This document shows positions 38,445-49,124 of a stretch of 64,000 nt of DNA, in pieces (position 1 is the first letter of the stretch; each line of letters begins with the position of its first letter). Under the pieces are notes generated by a model, which worked only from the letters and a program-made list of their open reading frames with translations, made no database searches and was not told the DNA's origin. The position numbers and the translations under genes were made by a program. Source of the stretch: Agapetus fuscipes (lineage: Eukaryota; Arthropoda; Insecta; Trichoptera; Glossosomatidae); contig OX637345.1 in assembly GCA_951799405.1 (NCBI GenBank), forward strand, positions 11,780,001 to 11,844,000. Direction: 5' to 3'.

Positions 38445-38648
38445 GAATCGCATGTGGCGAGTGAAACCCGATTTAATTTTACAGGTAAGGGGGCCGGCCT
38501 TACGCCAAATACTTCAGTTGAAGTGCGAGTTTCCCAGCTCCCGAGAAAGCTGGTACTCACCGAATAACCCCCGAAACGGAAGATAATTCCTGACACCCTC
38601 GCTAGGATTCGAACCCGAGCTCTTGGTTAACTGAGCTATCGACCTGAA
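38445..38648 (-). mobile_element. SINE-2, 3' end truncated
   Basis: Minus-strand copy from ATCGCATGTGGCGAGTG to the head (GATTCGAACCCGAGCTC and TAACTGAGCTATCGACC). An internal deletion removes the GCCGGTATTTTATTTTGG block. Confidence 0.8.
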
Positions 38649-38699
38649 CAATTTGGGTCAAACACTGTAACCGCAATAGTGCTGGTTGTACACAAAAAA

Positions 38700-39360
38700 A
38701 AACCTGAAACTCTGTCGCCATTCCGCTAGTAGTGGCCAGGGCTTCAGTTATTGACTCTGTATAAATCCCAAATCCGCCCCATTATCGAGTATGGCAGCCA
38801 TCTCTGGTGTGGTATGTCCAAGAAGTTGAGTGACCAACTTGATTCTGTGCAAAGGAGGGCAGTGAGGTTGATCAATGATCCTTCTCTGACATCCGATCTG
38901 CAGCCGCTCCAGCACAGAAGAAAAGTTGGAATGCTCAGTCTTTTTTATCGATATTACCACGGAGCTTGTTCTAATGAGCTCCATTCAGTAATCCCTCCCC
39001 CTCGCATTTCAGAAAGGGAAACTCGTAGTACGACTCTCATTCATCCCTTTGCAGTCGATCTCAAAACCATGAGAACTTGGCGTTTTCATGACTCATTCCT
39101 TTGCCAAACTGCCCGTTTATGGAATGATCTACCAGTATCTGTGTTCCCTTCCCAATTTAATCCGGTTTTATTCAAAACCAACATCAATCACCACTTCCTT
39201 GCATCGCCTCACGATAGAAGCAAGAACTCAAGCAACACCTCTGCGGCACCCTTCCAGGGTGACATAGACCCCCAAGACTTTTAAGAATTGGGGAGCCTCC
39301 CGCACAGGATTCCTTAAAAAAAAAAGAGCTTCTGCAGAGTTGCCTCCATTAGTTTAGGAT
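38700..39360 (-). repeat. LINE-B 3' end split by LINE-G
   Basis: CTGTCGCCATTCCGCTAGTA (38712 onward) and GCAGAGTTGCCTCCATTAG (39337 onward) are the two parts of one minus-strand LINE-B end. They are separated by the LINE-G copy. Confidence 0.8.
38746..39324 (+). pseudogene. LINE-G (Jockey-like) C-terminal tail
   Basis: The frame reads LYKSQIRPIIEYGSHLWCGM, LDSVQRRAVRLINDPSL, then HRRKVGMLSLFYRYYHGACS, FLCQTARLWNDLPVSVFP and a stop at 39282-39284. This is the standard Jockey-clade C-terminal order (R...EYG...W......LD..Q.RA..LI, L..RR....L..FY....G.CS.EL, R....WN.LP). It is uninterrupted, so fairly young, but the polymerase domain is missing. The end GAGCCTCCCGCACAGGATTC plus poly-A is the source of the alternative SINE-1 tail. 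AGGGCTTCAG on the left and AGAGCTTCTG on the right look like a slightly decayed target duplication. Confidence 0.88.
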
Positions 39361-39416
39361 CCTAAGAACACGATTTTTATCAGCTTTCCTTTTAAAATCA
39401 TGCTATAATAGTTACT

Positions 39417-39541
39417 TATGCCACTGCCAAGTAATGATAGTCTTTTTAACACGAGTGCTAGTTTGTGCCATGAGGCGCAGCCGAATGGCACAATAGAAAG
39501 CACGAGTGTTACAAAGACTAAATACGTGCAGTGGCATACAA
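39417..39541. mobile_element. MITE-P, palindromic element
   Basis: TATGCCACTGC at the left and GCAGTGGCATA at the right bound an imperfect palindrome whose arms include AGTCTTTTTAACACGAGTGC against GCACGAGTGTTACAAAGACT. The centre has GAGGCGCAGCCGAATGGCAC. The right end (TACGTGCAGTGGCATACAAT) recurs at 51919-51940. Confidence 0.75.
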
Positions 39542-39667
39542 TACTTTTTCTACGACCATGAGAGAATTAACAAAATAGTGAATAATAGTCATTATAATGT
39601 ACTCGTCCATTTGAAGTAATTAAAACCTTACCTTTGTCAAAACGTGTGATTTATCATTCCCTTCGAT

Positions 39668-39903
39668 TATCTAATCCTAATCTAACCTAAGTTGTAAAAA
39701 TAAATTATATTTAGGTTTCATATTGAATTCATGCCCACAAGCCGACACATATGTATAAGGTCGCGCTTTTACATCCTGCATATAAGCTTAAACATTCAAA
39801 CCCAAAACTCAAATAAACATATGCCCTGCAGTTGTATTGGCAGGTGAACCAAATTTGTACAGCATAGGTGATCAACCTCATACTCACCTATTAACCAAGT
39901 AAC
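39668..39903 (-). repeat. LINE-A 3' end, old
   Basis: AATCCTAATCTAACCTAAGT to CACCTATTAACCAAGTAAC. The hairpin block CCCTG/CAGGG is deleted. Confidence 0.75.
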
Positions 39904-40092
39904 TTTTTGAGTTTGTTTATTTTTTGCGGTGAAATTTTTTGTATTGTTTTCCTTTCAAGCCTTTTATTTTCCATTGAAAAAAGGAAAGCTTTATTTGGAG
40001 CAATCCGATAAATAAATTCGATAAATTTTAGCACTATTAACAATTTTTATTTGACTCTACACATAAAATATACTTATTTATTTTCATCTGAA
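39904..40092. other. Unassigned stretch
   Basis: No feature recognised. Confidence 0.4.
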
Positions 40093-40215
40093 CAGGGCTG
40101 AAAGTCTCATCACCACGGTAATTCCTACCTACCGAATATCACTAATATTGTATGAAGCCTAATCAGCTGATCGCTTGCGGCCATCTTGGATTGACAGGTC
40201 TTCATACCCCCATAC
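40093..40215 (+). mobile_element. MITE-F, left two thirds
   Basis: AGGGCTGAAAGTCTCATCAC, ACCTACCGAATATCACTAAT and GCGGCCATCTTGGATTGACA. The right terminal repeat is missing. Confidence 0.75.
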
Positions 40216-40295
40216 AAGGTTGACATTTGAAATTAAAAAATGGTTCCAATTCTGACAATGCGCATGCGCACATGTTCATTTTAACACGGTTACAG

Positions 40296-40320
40296 GTTGC
40301 ATAATGTAACATTATGCAAC
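40296..40320. repeat. Perfect 12 bp palindromic hairpin
   Basis: GTTGCATAATGT, one central A, then ACATTATGCAAC. Confidence 0.85.
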
Positions 40321-40512
40321 GGGTGTAGAAATGTATGGCATTGTGATTGCGTTAGCCGTTTTGTAATTAGTAAATTACCAAATGGGAGTAGAAAAAGTAA
40401 TTTTAAAAAGTGTACCTATAGGGTTAACAAAACAAATTGATTTATTACTTTTCAAACCGAACAATTTAAGAATTATACAAATTTAATTTCTATTGCCCGA
40501 ATACTGCCGATA

Positions 40513-40590
40513 GGGGTAAACGTTAACTGTTACACTGTCGCCATTCCGCTAGGGGTGGCCGAAGCCTCTGCACAGCTGCGACCCTGTTAC
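40513..40590 (-). repeat. LINE-B 3' terminus
   Basis: GTTAACTGTTACACTGTCGC and CATTCCGCTAGGGGTGGCCG, then GAAGCCTCTGCACAGCTGCG. Only the last ~75 bp of the element. Confidence 0.75.
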
Positions 40591-40767
40591 ACAGACCAAC
40601 ACGTTTTAAACTGAACGTAGGTGGCAGTAGTTGAAAGAGGGCGCAGTTATGACATTTGTGCCTACAAAATAATTACATCATTGAGCATTATTTTCTTAAC
40701 TCCAAGTCTCCATATTCATCTAACTTCACTCTGAACTATCAAAAGTGTTATTTTACAAGATTAGTAG

Positions 40768-41022
40768 GTTCCTTGACTTATAGGTTGGTATGCGGCTGAC
40801 CACCCATGCTGTAAAAATGGTTCACTTTGCCCATGTCACCCCTGTTTCAGGGAAGGACGGCAAGAGTTGCAGGGTGTACGTCTATTTGAGATTTGTTTTT
40901 TTATGTTGTAGGTTCACATACGGCATGTGCAAGCGCGAACTTGTACGTATCTGCTTGTGAAAATGCATGTAATGTGAACCTCCAATGTAACATATCTTTG
41001 CAACTTAGATTAGATTAGTGGC
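40768..41022 (+). repeat. LINE-A 3' end, well preserved
   Basis: TTCCTTGACTTATAGGTTGG to TTTGCAACTTAGATTAGATTAG. Close to the subgroup with GTACGTCTATTTGAGATTTG. Confidence 0.92.
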
Positions 41023-41456
41023 TTTGGTTCCGATTTCCTTCACGTTCGATTACAGCTTCGCATGCATGTATATACTTTTTAATGTTTTGATTTGCGTATG
41101 CTTCGGTCCACGAGCGTCTCTCATTAGTAGGCTAACTGGAGTTGCTCGGCGTATTCGACTCGTAACACATAAACAAATACTATTATTGAGTCGTGTGCGG
41201 TGCGGTATGAGGAAAGAGAGTAAATATGTAGGGAGGGGGGGGGGGGGGTGGGGGGGGGATCCTTTGATGTCGCCGCCGCGCTAACACACACACACACACA
41301 TATATATAAATACGTGTGTGTGTGTGTAGGTACTTGGTGCATGTGCACTTAGATATGCCCCTCTCAACACTAGTAATACCAATATGGTAAGGAATGAGCA
41401 CGACTAACAAAACATGGCGAAATTAATCTAATTCATTGATTTACACGTTGGTATGA
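41023..41456. repeat. G-run and (CA)/(GT) microsatellites in unassigned DNA
   Basis: A G tract broken by one T and one A at 41231-41258 is followed by CA repeats at 41285-41300 and GT repeats near 41314-41328. The rest is unassigned. Confidence 0.7.
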
Positions 41457-41685
41457 ATACCTTGACTTATAGGTTAGTATGAGGCTGAAGCACCCATACT
41501 GTAAGAAATTGCACACTTTGATAATGTTTCAAGGCAGGTCAGCAAAAAGTGTAGGGTTTATGTTAATTACAGTTTTGGATTTTAATTTGAAAGCGCGAAC
41601 TTACACTTGTCACATTTGTGGGCTTGCATTTAAAATGAACTTTTTTATATGATTTTTTTTATACATCTCTATTATAGATATATTA
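41457..41685 (+). repeat. LINE-A 3' end, decayed
   Basis: ACCTTGACTTATAGGTTAGT to CTCTATTATAGATATAT, with deletions around the CCCTG hairpin. Confidence 0.75.
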
Positions 41686-41861
41686 TAATGAATTAAGAAT
41701 CCACATGACCAAGACATTTTCGATCAAGTCGGGCTCCTTAAGTTGGCGCTATGGCAAAACGCATCAAGACGGTAATCTGGAATAAGCGTGTTTTAAATAA
41801 AATAACGCTGGTGCCATTCCCGCCCCTTTGACCCATGTTCAACAAATTTTATTGGGTCTTT

Positions 41862-42065
41862 AATCTAAGTATCAAAGATATATTGACATTGAAGGCTTAT
41901 ATATATAATGCACGCCAAACAGGAAGACGCACGTTAGTTAACAAGAAAGCGCTTACATATGCTGCATGTGTACTTATATAATAAACTAAACCTCACATGG
42001 ACATAACCTTGCAACTCCGGCTGTTTCCCTGAAACAGGTGTGGGTGGCATCGGCAAAAGTGAATA
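41862..42065 (-). repeat. LINE-A 3' end, decayed
   Basis: TTAATCTAAGTATCAAAGAT to GGCATCGGCAAAAGTGAATA. Confidence 0.75.
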
Positions 42066-42349
42066 AGATACAAGAAAAAAAAACATATTCGCCAAATTGT
42101 GAGCGTAGAGTTATACATTGTTTGTCGTATGCGAGTTGAATGACAACTCGTTTCTATCAGACTCTACTAAACAAAACCTTCCTTACGTCAGTGTACACAG
42201 GGACTGGTTTACCGTGCACGCAACATTATGGTATGTGCGAGTAGGATTGTCAAGGAAAGGCGGCACATTTAGCATATAGTCATGACCTGTCATGGCGCCT
42301 ACATTATGGCCAATTTAAAATCTGCAAACCAAAGTGTAACATCTCAAAG
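42066..42349. other. Unassigned stretch
   Basis: No feature recognised. Confidence 0.4.
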
Positions 42350-42565
42350 ATGTCTCCAGAATGAGCCATGATAGACTCACTCACACCGTGGCTTATGAGA
42401 TGACAATTGGGCAAAATCCAGCTGAAAGACCACATAAAAGTCTGTGGAATAGAGGACATAGTAAGATGAGAGACCATGTCTCTAGAATGAGCCATGATAG
42501 ACTCACTCACACCGTAGCTAGTCTGTGAAATAGAGGACATAGTAAGATAAGAGACCATGTCTTCA
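42350..42565 (+). repeat. 126 bp tandem repeat, coding-like
   Basis: Repeats of a unit containing ATGAGCCATGATAGACTCAC and GAGGACATAGTAAGATGAGA. Read on the plus strand it is open and gives VSRMSHDRLTHTVAYEMTIG and KSLWNRGHSKMRDH. This resembles the GHV.RM..DRL...V...GQRP.GRP C-terminal motif of RTE-type LINEs, duplicated in tandem. The complementary strand is open as well. One unit is shortened by a multiple of three. The same repeat lies inverted at 57026-57235. Confidence 0.6.
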
Positions 42566-42874
42566 AAATTACACACGATAGACCCATTTTTTTTGTGACA
42601 TACATGTAATTAGATACACACATTTTTTTGCGAATTTGGGTGAACATTGCCGGTGCAATTTTTATTCGGACTGATGTTTGAAGGTTGAAATTTGATCCGC
42701 GAGTGTATATGTAATTAAAAATGAATTAATTTATATTTGCTTGCATTGATTTTAAAATTCACACTACATTAGGATTGCATAAAATCATCCACGAAACCGT
42801 AATGTGGGGCCTAGAGGCTATACGAGTCTTATAGAATCAAAGGCGGCAAACTAGGATCTTTTCTAAAATCTAAT
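42566..42874. other. Unassigned stretch
   Basis: No feature recognised. Confidence 0.4.
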
Positions 42875-43221
42875 ATAATCTAATCTAAGCTGCAAAGATA
42901 TATATCATTTAAGATTTATATTAAATGCATTCCCACAAGCAGACATGTATAATTCCGCGCTAACACATGCCGCATGTGGACCTACAATATAAAAACCCAA
43001 TCGCAAATGAACATAAGCCCTGCAACTCTTGCCGTCCTACCTGAAACAGGGGTGACATTGGCAAAGTGAACCATTTTTTACAGTATGGGTGGTCAGCCGC
43101 ATACCAACCTATAAGTCAAGGAACATACATGACAAATTACATTTTTTAAATCAATAAATAAAAATATATACATGGACATCAAAAAAACTAAAACATACAA
43201 CCAATTTCACTTTAATGAACC
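42875..43221 (-). repeat. LINE-A 3' UTR and tail
   Basis: Minus-strand 3' end (tail AATATAATCTAATCTAAGCT at the left), then the AT-rich spacer that links it to the RT frame at 43222-43506. Confidence 0.92.
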
Positions 43222-43512
43222 CTAGCCGCCAACATTACAGATCAACCGCCATTTCTTTCTATCCTTACATACTTCTTTCATTTCCTCCAGAGTCATAACC
43301 TTCTTCATACAAGCTCTTCTTTTATTATGACTCTGGATATTCCATTCATTCGCAATTTCGGATATTTGGTCCATCCATACCTTTCTCGGTCTTCCTCTAC
43401 CACGACATCCATCTATTCTACCAACATATACTTTCTTCGTCAGTCTTTCCTCATTCATTCTCTCCATATGCCCAAACCATCTTAACAAACTTCTTTTAAT
43501 CTTCACTCACGC
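43222..43512 (-). pseudogene. LINE-A RT C-terminal frame
   Basis: On the minus strand, MKIKRSLLRWFGHMERMNEE, then VGRIDGCRGRGRPRKVW and MDQISEIANEWNIQSHNKRR, then MKKVMTLEEMKEVCKD and the end LICNVGG. It is uninterrupted but 5'-truncated near 43512. Compared with 31789-32319 it lacks the YGSEAW part. It is the closest relative of the copy at 53255-53610. Confidence 0.85.
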
Positions 43513-43739
43513 ACTTTAAAATAAGATAAATAAATGGAAATCATGAGAAAATTATTGTCTATACTCTATCTATGGGAACATATTTATTTAATTTGGTAAA
43601 AATTCTATATTTCCGCGTTTGATTCTAAGCAATGAGTATGTTTACTCTTTGTTAGACTAATGCATATTTTTCTTAGCAAGTAACAAGCAGCTTAGCTGCA
43701 CATATAGTACAACTTCTTTAATAAATATATAGATTCAAC
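43513..43739. other. Unassigned AT-rich stretch
   Basis: No feature recognised. Confidence 0.4.
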
Positions 43740-44122
43740 TGCGTGTGGAGCCTATTTATTCAACAGGTAAGAAGGCTTGGCTTTACGTCAATCACTTCAA
43801 TAAAATAAAAGTTTACATGATGCTGTGAGACGGCAAAAAAGACACAACTTAGCTAGACGTGTAGAGTAACTTGCTGTAACTTGTCCCCGAATGTGTCGCA
43901 CGTGTAACCTATTTATTTTTACAGCTAAGGATTCCAAGGGCAAGTGGGGAATTCTCTGCTCGCGGTTTGCAGTTTTTGTGAAGGATGGATAAACCTTGCC
44001 GGTTCTGTTTTTTTAGGATTGAAAGAAACACGGAAATTATTTCTGATACCTTTGATGTAGAATCGAAGCCCAGCCCTCTGGCTTTGAATGCAAGCGTTCC
44101 ACCAATAGAACTATTGATCGTA
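43740..44122 (-). mobile_element. SINE-2, one fragment and one longer copy
   Basis: 43740-43805 is a tail-side fragment. 43890-44122 runs from GTCGCACGTGTAACCTATTT to the B box region (AGAATCGAAGCCC) and A box (CAATAGTTC), both mutated. Confidence 0.7.
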
Positions 44123-44151
44123 AATAAATAACAAATAAATAACATTCTATA

Positions 44152-44622
44152 ATCTATAATCTAAGTTGCAAGGATATATTCATTTAAAGCTCTCAGATGT
44201 ATGCCCACAAACCAACAAGTGTAGTTCGCGCTTACAAATGCTGAATGTGTACTTACAAATAAAATCCAAACCTCAAATGAACATAAGCCCCACAACTTTG
44301 GCCGACCTTCCCTGAAACAGGGGTGACATTGGCAAAGTGAACAATTTTTTACAGTATGGGTGGTCAGCCTCATACCAACCTATAAGTCAAGGAATATGAA
44401 TAATAAATTACATTTAAATATAAAAAAGAACAAAACCTTACAAAGAAATCTATACAAAAAAAGTCAAAAATTTCCTATGCAAAAAATGTAGCAAATGAAT
44501 ACACCAACATTAGAAATCAACATTGCAGATTAGCCGCCACTTCTTCCTGTCCTTGCATACTTCTTTCATTTCATCCAGAGTCATAACCTTTTTCATACAA
44601 GTCATTTTTTTTCATACATTCA
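44152..44622 (-). repeat. LINE-A 3' end with RT stub
   Basis: The minus-strand segment (44152-44400) continues into the AT spacer and a stub of the RT frame near 44520-44610 (MTLDEMKEVCKDRKKW). This is the fourth locus that links segment and RT. Confidence 0.85.
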
Positions 44623-44837
44623 ATTTCCTTAAATACTTTTGGTAGTTAAATGAAAAATATATTCAATGGGCCTTGACTGATTCTATATTTATTTTGATTA
44701 AAAATATTTATATATTCGATTTTATGTAAACACTGTGAGCTAAAATAAATAAAATTCCTAACAGCAAAATAAACTGAGAATTAGGAAATTTTCTTCACTA
44801 CAATTTTTTTTTAATATAAATAAAAAGTGTGTGTTTA

Positions 44838-45060
44838 TATCTTGACATTTAAGGTTCATGTTTAGTGTCCGCCCATAAGCAAGTTAGACACATAAGTTCG
44901 CGCGTACACATGCTGCATGTGCACAAAATAATTCAAACCTCACATGAACATAAACCATGCAACTCCTGCTACCTTTCGCTGAAACCGGGGTGGCATTGGC
45001 ACAAGTTTTTACAGCACGGGGGGAGGGTCAGCCTCATACTAACCTATCAGTCAAGGTTAT
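44838..45060 (-). repeat. LINE-A 3' end
   Basis: TATCTTGACATTTAAGGTTC to CTAACCTATCAGTCAAGG. Belongs to the subgroup with CATGCAACTCCTGCTACC. Confidence 0.8.
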
Positions 45061-45147
45061 CTTTATTTAAAAAAAAAATTACACAAGATCATACACAAAA
45101 TGTTTGAAAAAAAAACGTTCTTTCTTGTTCGCAAAGCAAAATGTCTC

Positions 45148-45180
45148 CTGAGGATCTGGTTAAGATACCAGAGAAACGTC
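45148..45180 (+). other. Hammerhead ribozyme-like motif
   Basis: CTGAGGA matches CUGANGA exactly. Stem II is TCTGGT paired with ACCAGA (6 bp) around TAAGAT, followed by GAAAC and GTC. The layout CUGANGA / stem II / GAAA / C-GUC is that of minimal type I hammerheads known from Penelope-like elements and retrozymes. Stem I is not obvious and stem III would be very short, so activity, if any, might need a dimer. Sequence motif only; no activity data. Confidence 0.5.
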
Positions 45181-45569
45181 GAGAAACGTTTTTGAAGTTG
45201 TCAAGCAACCTTCATTCCAATTTTAATTTTATTTTTTTTAGAAAATTTTATTAGAAAAAAACCGAAATTTTATTTTCATCCAAAATACGACCGATTTTTT
45301 TTAACTTTTAATAAATGTATATTTCGGACTTTATCCCAGTTTTTTTTAGGGGAAAGCAGGGTAAGAGAGTACAACATGTTGTGAAAAGGAAAAAGAATTT
45401 GGTAAAGAGTAGTAAAAAGGGGACAGTAGGGTGTAAAGAGATTCTCAAAGAAATATAATAACCAAAATTTGTACACAAAAAGTGTTCATTTATATTATAC
45501 GCACAGTAAAAACAGAAACCTGTTGTGCACAAAAAAAAATAAACAAGTAAATGAGAATAATGTTTAGAT
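45181..45569. other. Unassigned AT-rich stretch
   Basis: No gene. Lies 3' of the hammerhead-like motif and could include part of its host element. Confidence 0.35.
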
Positions 45570-45762
45570 GAAAACCTTCTGCCGCCTTTTCTTGGAACAG
45601 GGGTCGCGTTAGAGTTTTTCAATGAGGCAATCAAGTTTTTACAACATGAGCAGCCTTTCCCTTAAACCGGGGAGAACTTAAAGACATTGACAAAGTGAAC
45701 CATTTTTCACAACAACTGAGCTCAGTCTCACACCTGACACCAGCCTATTCGTACAGGAACTT
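45570..45762 (-). repeat. LINE-A 3' fragments
   Basis: Partial copies: GCCGCCTTTTCTTGGAACAG and ACATTGACAAAGTGAACC to CACCAGCCTATTCGTACAGG. Confidence 0.6.
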
Positions 45763-46489
45763 GAAATAAAACATGAGGTAAGATATGTTTATATAACAAA
45801 AGCATCAATTAGTATCAGATATCTCATATTTTCATACATCCGACAAAGTTATGTTCGTAATACTTTTTTTTGCTATAGTAACCCTAGATCATAAAAAGGT
45901 TGGGTGGCCTTCTGAATATCCTATATTTTTTGTGGGTCGTTTTTCCTTTTAATGCAATGTAAAAAGGAAAGATTACTTCCATTTTTTTTTTGCGCTTTCC
46001 ATACAAAGTTTGGAAATCTTGCGCCGCGGGGTAAAAAAATTATCAAGAGCCGCGCTCTCGAGTCGGCTCACAAAGGAAAAACTCTTTTTTCTCCTCCTCC
46101 CCCGGTCATGGTTTTGTAAAAGCCTTGCCCTCGTAAGGGGAGCTCTGTTACACCCTCGTGCTTCATAATAACAATGCCCCCAGACCTCCCCCCTCAGATG
46201 TATATTACACGGGGGAGAAAAACTAGGAACTCCCCCCCGTTTTGGATTATTATTATTTGCAGTAATCATGACATCGATTAGAGTGGCCGGTATAACCCCA
46301 GTGTACCCTATCGGTGACGCTATTCTACTTGTGTCTGCATTGATATTCGTATAACATAGGGTAATTTTTTTTGTAGGTACGAAAATCGAATGCAAACGGA
46401 AATAAAAACAAGAAAATGTTAACAATTGCAAATAAGCAGCACATATACTGCAATTTCTTTCAGAATTGTTCACGAAGGTGTTTGCACGT
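45763..46489. other. Unassigned stretch, long open frame on minus strand
   Basis: A 189-codon minus-strand frame ends at 45973 and begins inside a SINE-2 remnant. It shows no domain or compositional sign of coding that I can recognise, so it is not called as a gene. Confidence 0.3.
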
Positions 46490-46852
46490 GGCATGTAGAA
46501 CCTACTCAGTTCACAGTAAAGGGCTGGCCTTACACCAACCAATCTAATCTAATAATCTAATCTAATGTATTATACGTTGCAAAGATATGTAACATTGGGA
46601 TTCACATTATATACATTTTCACAATCAAACACGTATAAGTTCGCGCTTGCACATACCGCACGTGAACCTACAACAACAAAAACAAATCTCAAATGAACAT
46701 ACACCCGGCAACTCTTGCCGACCTTTCCTGAATTAGGGGTGACATTGACAAAGTGAACCATTTTTTACAACATGGGTGGTCAGTCGCATACCAACCTATA
46801 AGTCAAGGAATATACACAAAAAATTACATTTTTTTAAATCACACCAAGTGGG
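46490..46852 (-). repeat. SINE-2 scrap and LINE-A 3' end
   Basis: 46490-46540 is a SINE-2 piece. 46541-46812 is a good minus-strand LINE-A end. The following AATATACACAAAAAATTACA belongs to the LINE-A 3' UTR spacer, so this copy extends slightly further 5' than most. Confidence 0.85.
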
Positions 46853-47330
46853 GCTTTCCCAGCTCTCGAGAAGGGCGGGGCTGAGCACCTGCACCCACGG
46901 AAGCACTGAACTTTCCTGACTAGCCCGACCAAGCGGCGTCACATTTCTCCTCAATTTAAAGTTTTTTTTCAAACACGGCGCGCTGCTATCCCCCATTCTC
47001 CCCTAAAAACACTTATGCGCATTATTATTAATAACAAATATCACATTATGAATATTTATTGTTGGCTTTAGCTCCCATTGTGCTTGCCCATCCCTACAGG
47101 GTGCCCTCTAATTGATTATTTGTATTGTCGAGCGGTCCAGCTAGGGGTGGGGGCTGGAGCAAATCATTCTGCATGCTCGATTACATCCGATCATAATTAT
47201 TGTAATTTTTTTCCCAGTATTTACAACCCTTTCCACCCTTAAACTGTCGTTTTTGTTTCTTAACCTTTATGGTCTTGGTAAGAGAGTGACGGTAATGTAA
47301 AAAAACTAAAAGCATTTTTATTAATTAATT
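46853..47330. other. Mostly unassigned
   Basis: A TTTCCCAGCTCTCGAGAAGG piece of SINE-2 at ~46855-46885 and a GTTTCTTAACCTTTATGGTC piece of the 11672 foldback family at ~47255. No gene. Confidence 0.4.
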
Positions 47331-47738
47331 TTTCAACCTAGCAAAGAGCAAATTTTTAATAATGTTTATTTTTGCTCCGCCGGGAATCGAATTCACGACC
47401 TTCTTTTAACGAGTTCGTAGTGTTAACCACTAGACTACAGATCCTTCTGAATAAAGATAGTTCTAAGATATCTAGAATGGACTCGGTAAATTCAGGAACC
47501 TACTTATTTTCACAAGTAAGGGGGTCAACTTTAGCCTTTACACTTAATATAAAATGGGGGTTTCCCTGCTTCCGATGGGGTGTAGTTAGCATTTCTTGTG
47601 AAGGTTGAGTAAACCTTGCCGGTACTTTGATTTAATATCAGAAATTTACAGCGAAACGAGAAATAATGTCTGACACCCTCGGTGGAGATCGAACCCTAGC
47701 ATTGAAGGCAAGCGCTCTACCAACTGAATTGAACCACG
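47331..47738 (-). mobile_element. SINE-1 head (-) and SINE-2 (-)
   Basis: 47331-47445 is the SINE-1 head and start of the body (B box complement GGGAATCGAATTC). 47487-47738 is a near-complete SINE-2 ending at AGATCGAACCCTAGC and GCGCTCTACCAACTGAATTG. Same orientation, ~40 bp apart, with SINE-1 head and SINE-2 head not joined as in the dimers. Confidence 0.75.
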
Positions 47739-48168
47739 GTTCGCAAAATGCGTTATTCATTCTTCACTAAGCGTTAAGATACGTACTTTAAATGTCAACG
47801 TAGACTTATTTATGTGACAAGAGCAACTTAGATTATAGTAGCGATGATGATGATGAAGTAGCGACAATTAAATGGCTGAAGTAACTCGGGTTGCATGAGG
47901 ACGGTGACTTCAAAAGAAACTTGGACCGTTTAATGATTTTACCATACCTTCGTCCCTCTCCCACACAATGCGATGCATGGGAGAGTGAGTGAAACAGAAC
48001 AAGACTATTTTCAGATTTGACATGTAGAAATGGTGGGATTGGAAGAGAAAATTTGAAATCGAGAAAAAATATATTTAAAATTGGCGTGTTTGAAAAAAAA
48101 ACAACGCTTGTTCGATTTTCGTCTGGCCCTTGGATCATAATTAAGGCCCTAGTTAAAAATATGGGTTT
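47739..48168. other. Unassigned stretch
   Basis: No feature recognised beyond a short GATGATGATGATGA run near 47842. Confidence 0.4.
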
Positions 48169-48398
48169 ATAATCTTTAATCAAAGTTATATTAGATACCT
48201 ACATTGAAGATTCATATATTAAATGTATTCCCTTAAGCAGACACGTATAAGTTCGCGCTTACACACGCCGCATGTGGACCTACAATATAAAAACCCAAAT
48301 CTCAAATGAACATACTCGTAAGCACTGCAAATCTTGCCGGCCTTCCCTGAAACAGTGGTGATATTGGCAAAGTGAACCTTTTTTTTTCGTCATGGGGT
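48169..48398 (-). repeat. LINE-A 3' end
   Basis: ATAATCTTTAATCAAAGTTA to AAGTGAACCTTTTTTTTTCG. The first ~40 bp of the segment are missing. Confidence 0.85.
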
Positions 48399-49124
48399 AA
48401 TTAATTTATTAATTAATAGTGCATTTAATAACAATATATGTATATTAATCGATAATGTCAAAAATATCTGCTTTGAAATAGACCAAAATAGGTTGATGAA
48501 TAGTATTCCACTTCAGCCATAAAAAAAATGGACAGTGAAAACGTTCCAAATAGACACCAACAAAAATGTGACTAAAGTATAATTTATTAATTGTAAGCGC
48601 CACTCTTGGATGGGACTACGGTCCTCAGCAACCAACAGAAAAATATTTGTTTGCCATTTCCCTAAGAACCCGGCAGTTGGATATAACAACTTTGTCAAAA
48701 AAAAAAGACGTGCGGATCTCATTTACCTAATAAATTGTTTTTTTTTTTAAATGGAGTTGTATTGTTTTCCCTGTACGACTTTCATTTCAGTCCACGATGG
48801 TACTAAAATAGCATCGAAAACTGCTGGTTGCATCCACCGTCCCACTCGCACTCGCGTGATTCACGTTAAAGAGTGAGCGAGACGCAGACAGGACGAGTGC
48901 AAAATAAGAATAAACAAAGGAGAGAGCCGGCACATGGCGGCGCGAGAGGAATGCGCGGTGACGGAGAAAAGAAACAGAAGACCGGGATAGTGTAAACCGG
49001 GAAATATATTTGGGGATCAGATTAGTCAATTTGAAAAAATATATATAAATAGTTGGCCCGTGCTGAAATGTCTGCCTTTGGGTGTGCGATCATTGAGGAT
49101 CCTTTTTTATTCCTTGAATTATAG
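48399..49124. other. Mostly unassigned; REP-X copy on minus strand
   Basis: 48600-48690 carries the REP-X core (AAATATTTGTTTGCCATTTC, CTAAGAACCCGGCAGTTGG). A GC-richer patch at 48830-48990 (GAGCGAGACGCAGACAGGAC) is not recognised. Confidence 0.45.

Noticed and set aside
45973..46542. 189-codon minus-strand frame
   Set aside because: It begins in a SINE-2 remnant, crosses unassigned sequence and shows no domain or codon pattern that I can recognise.
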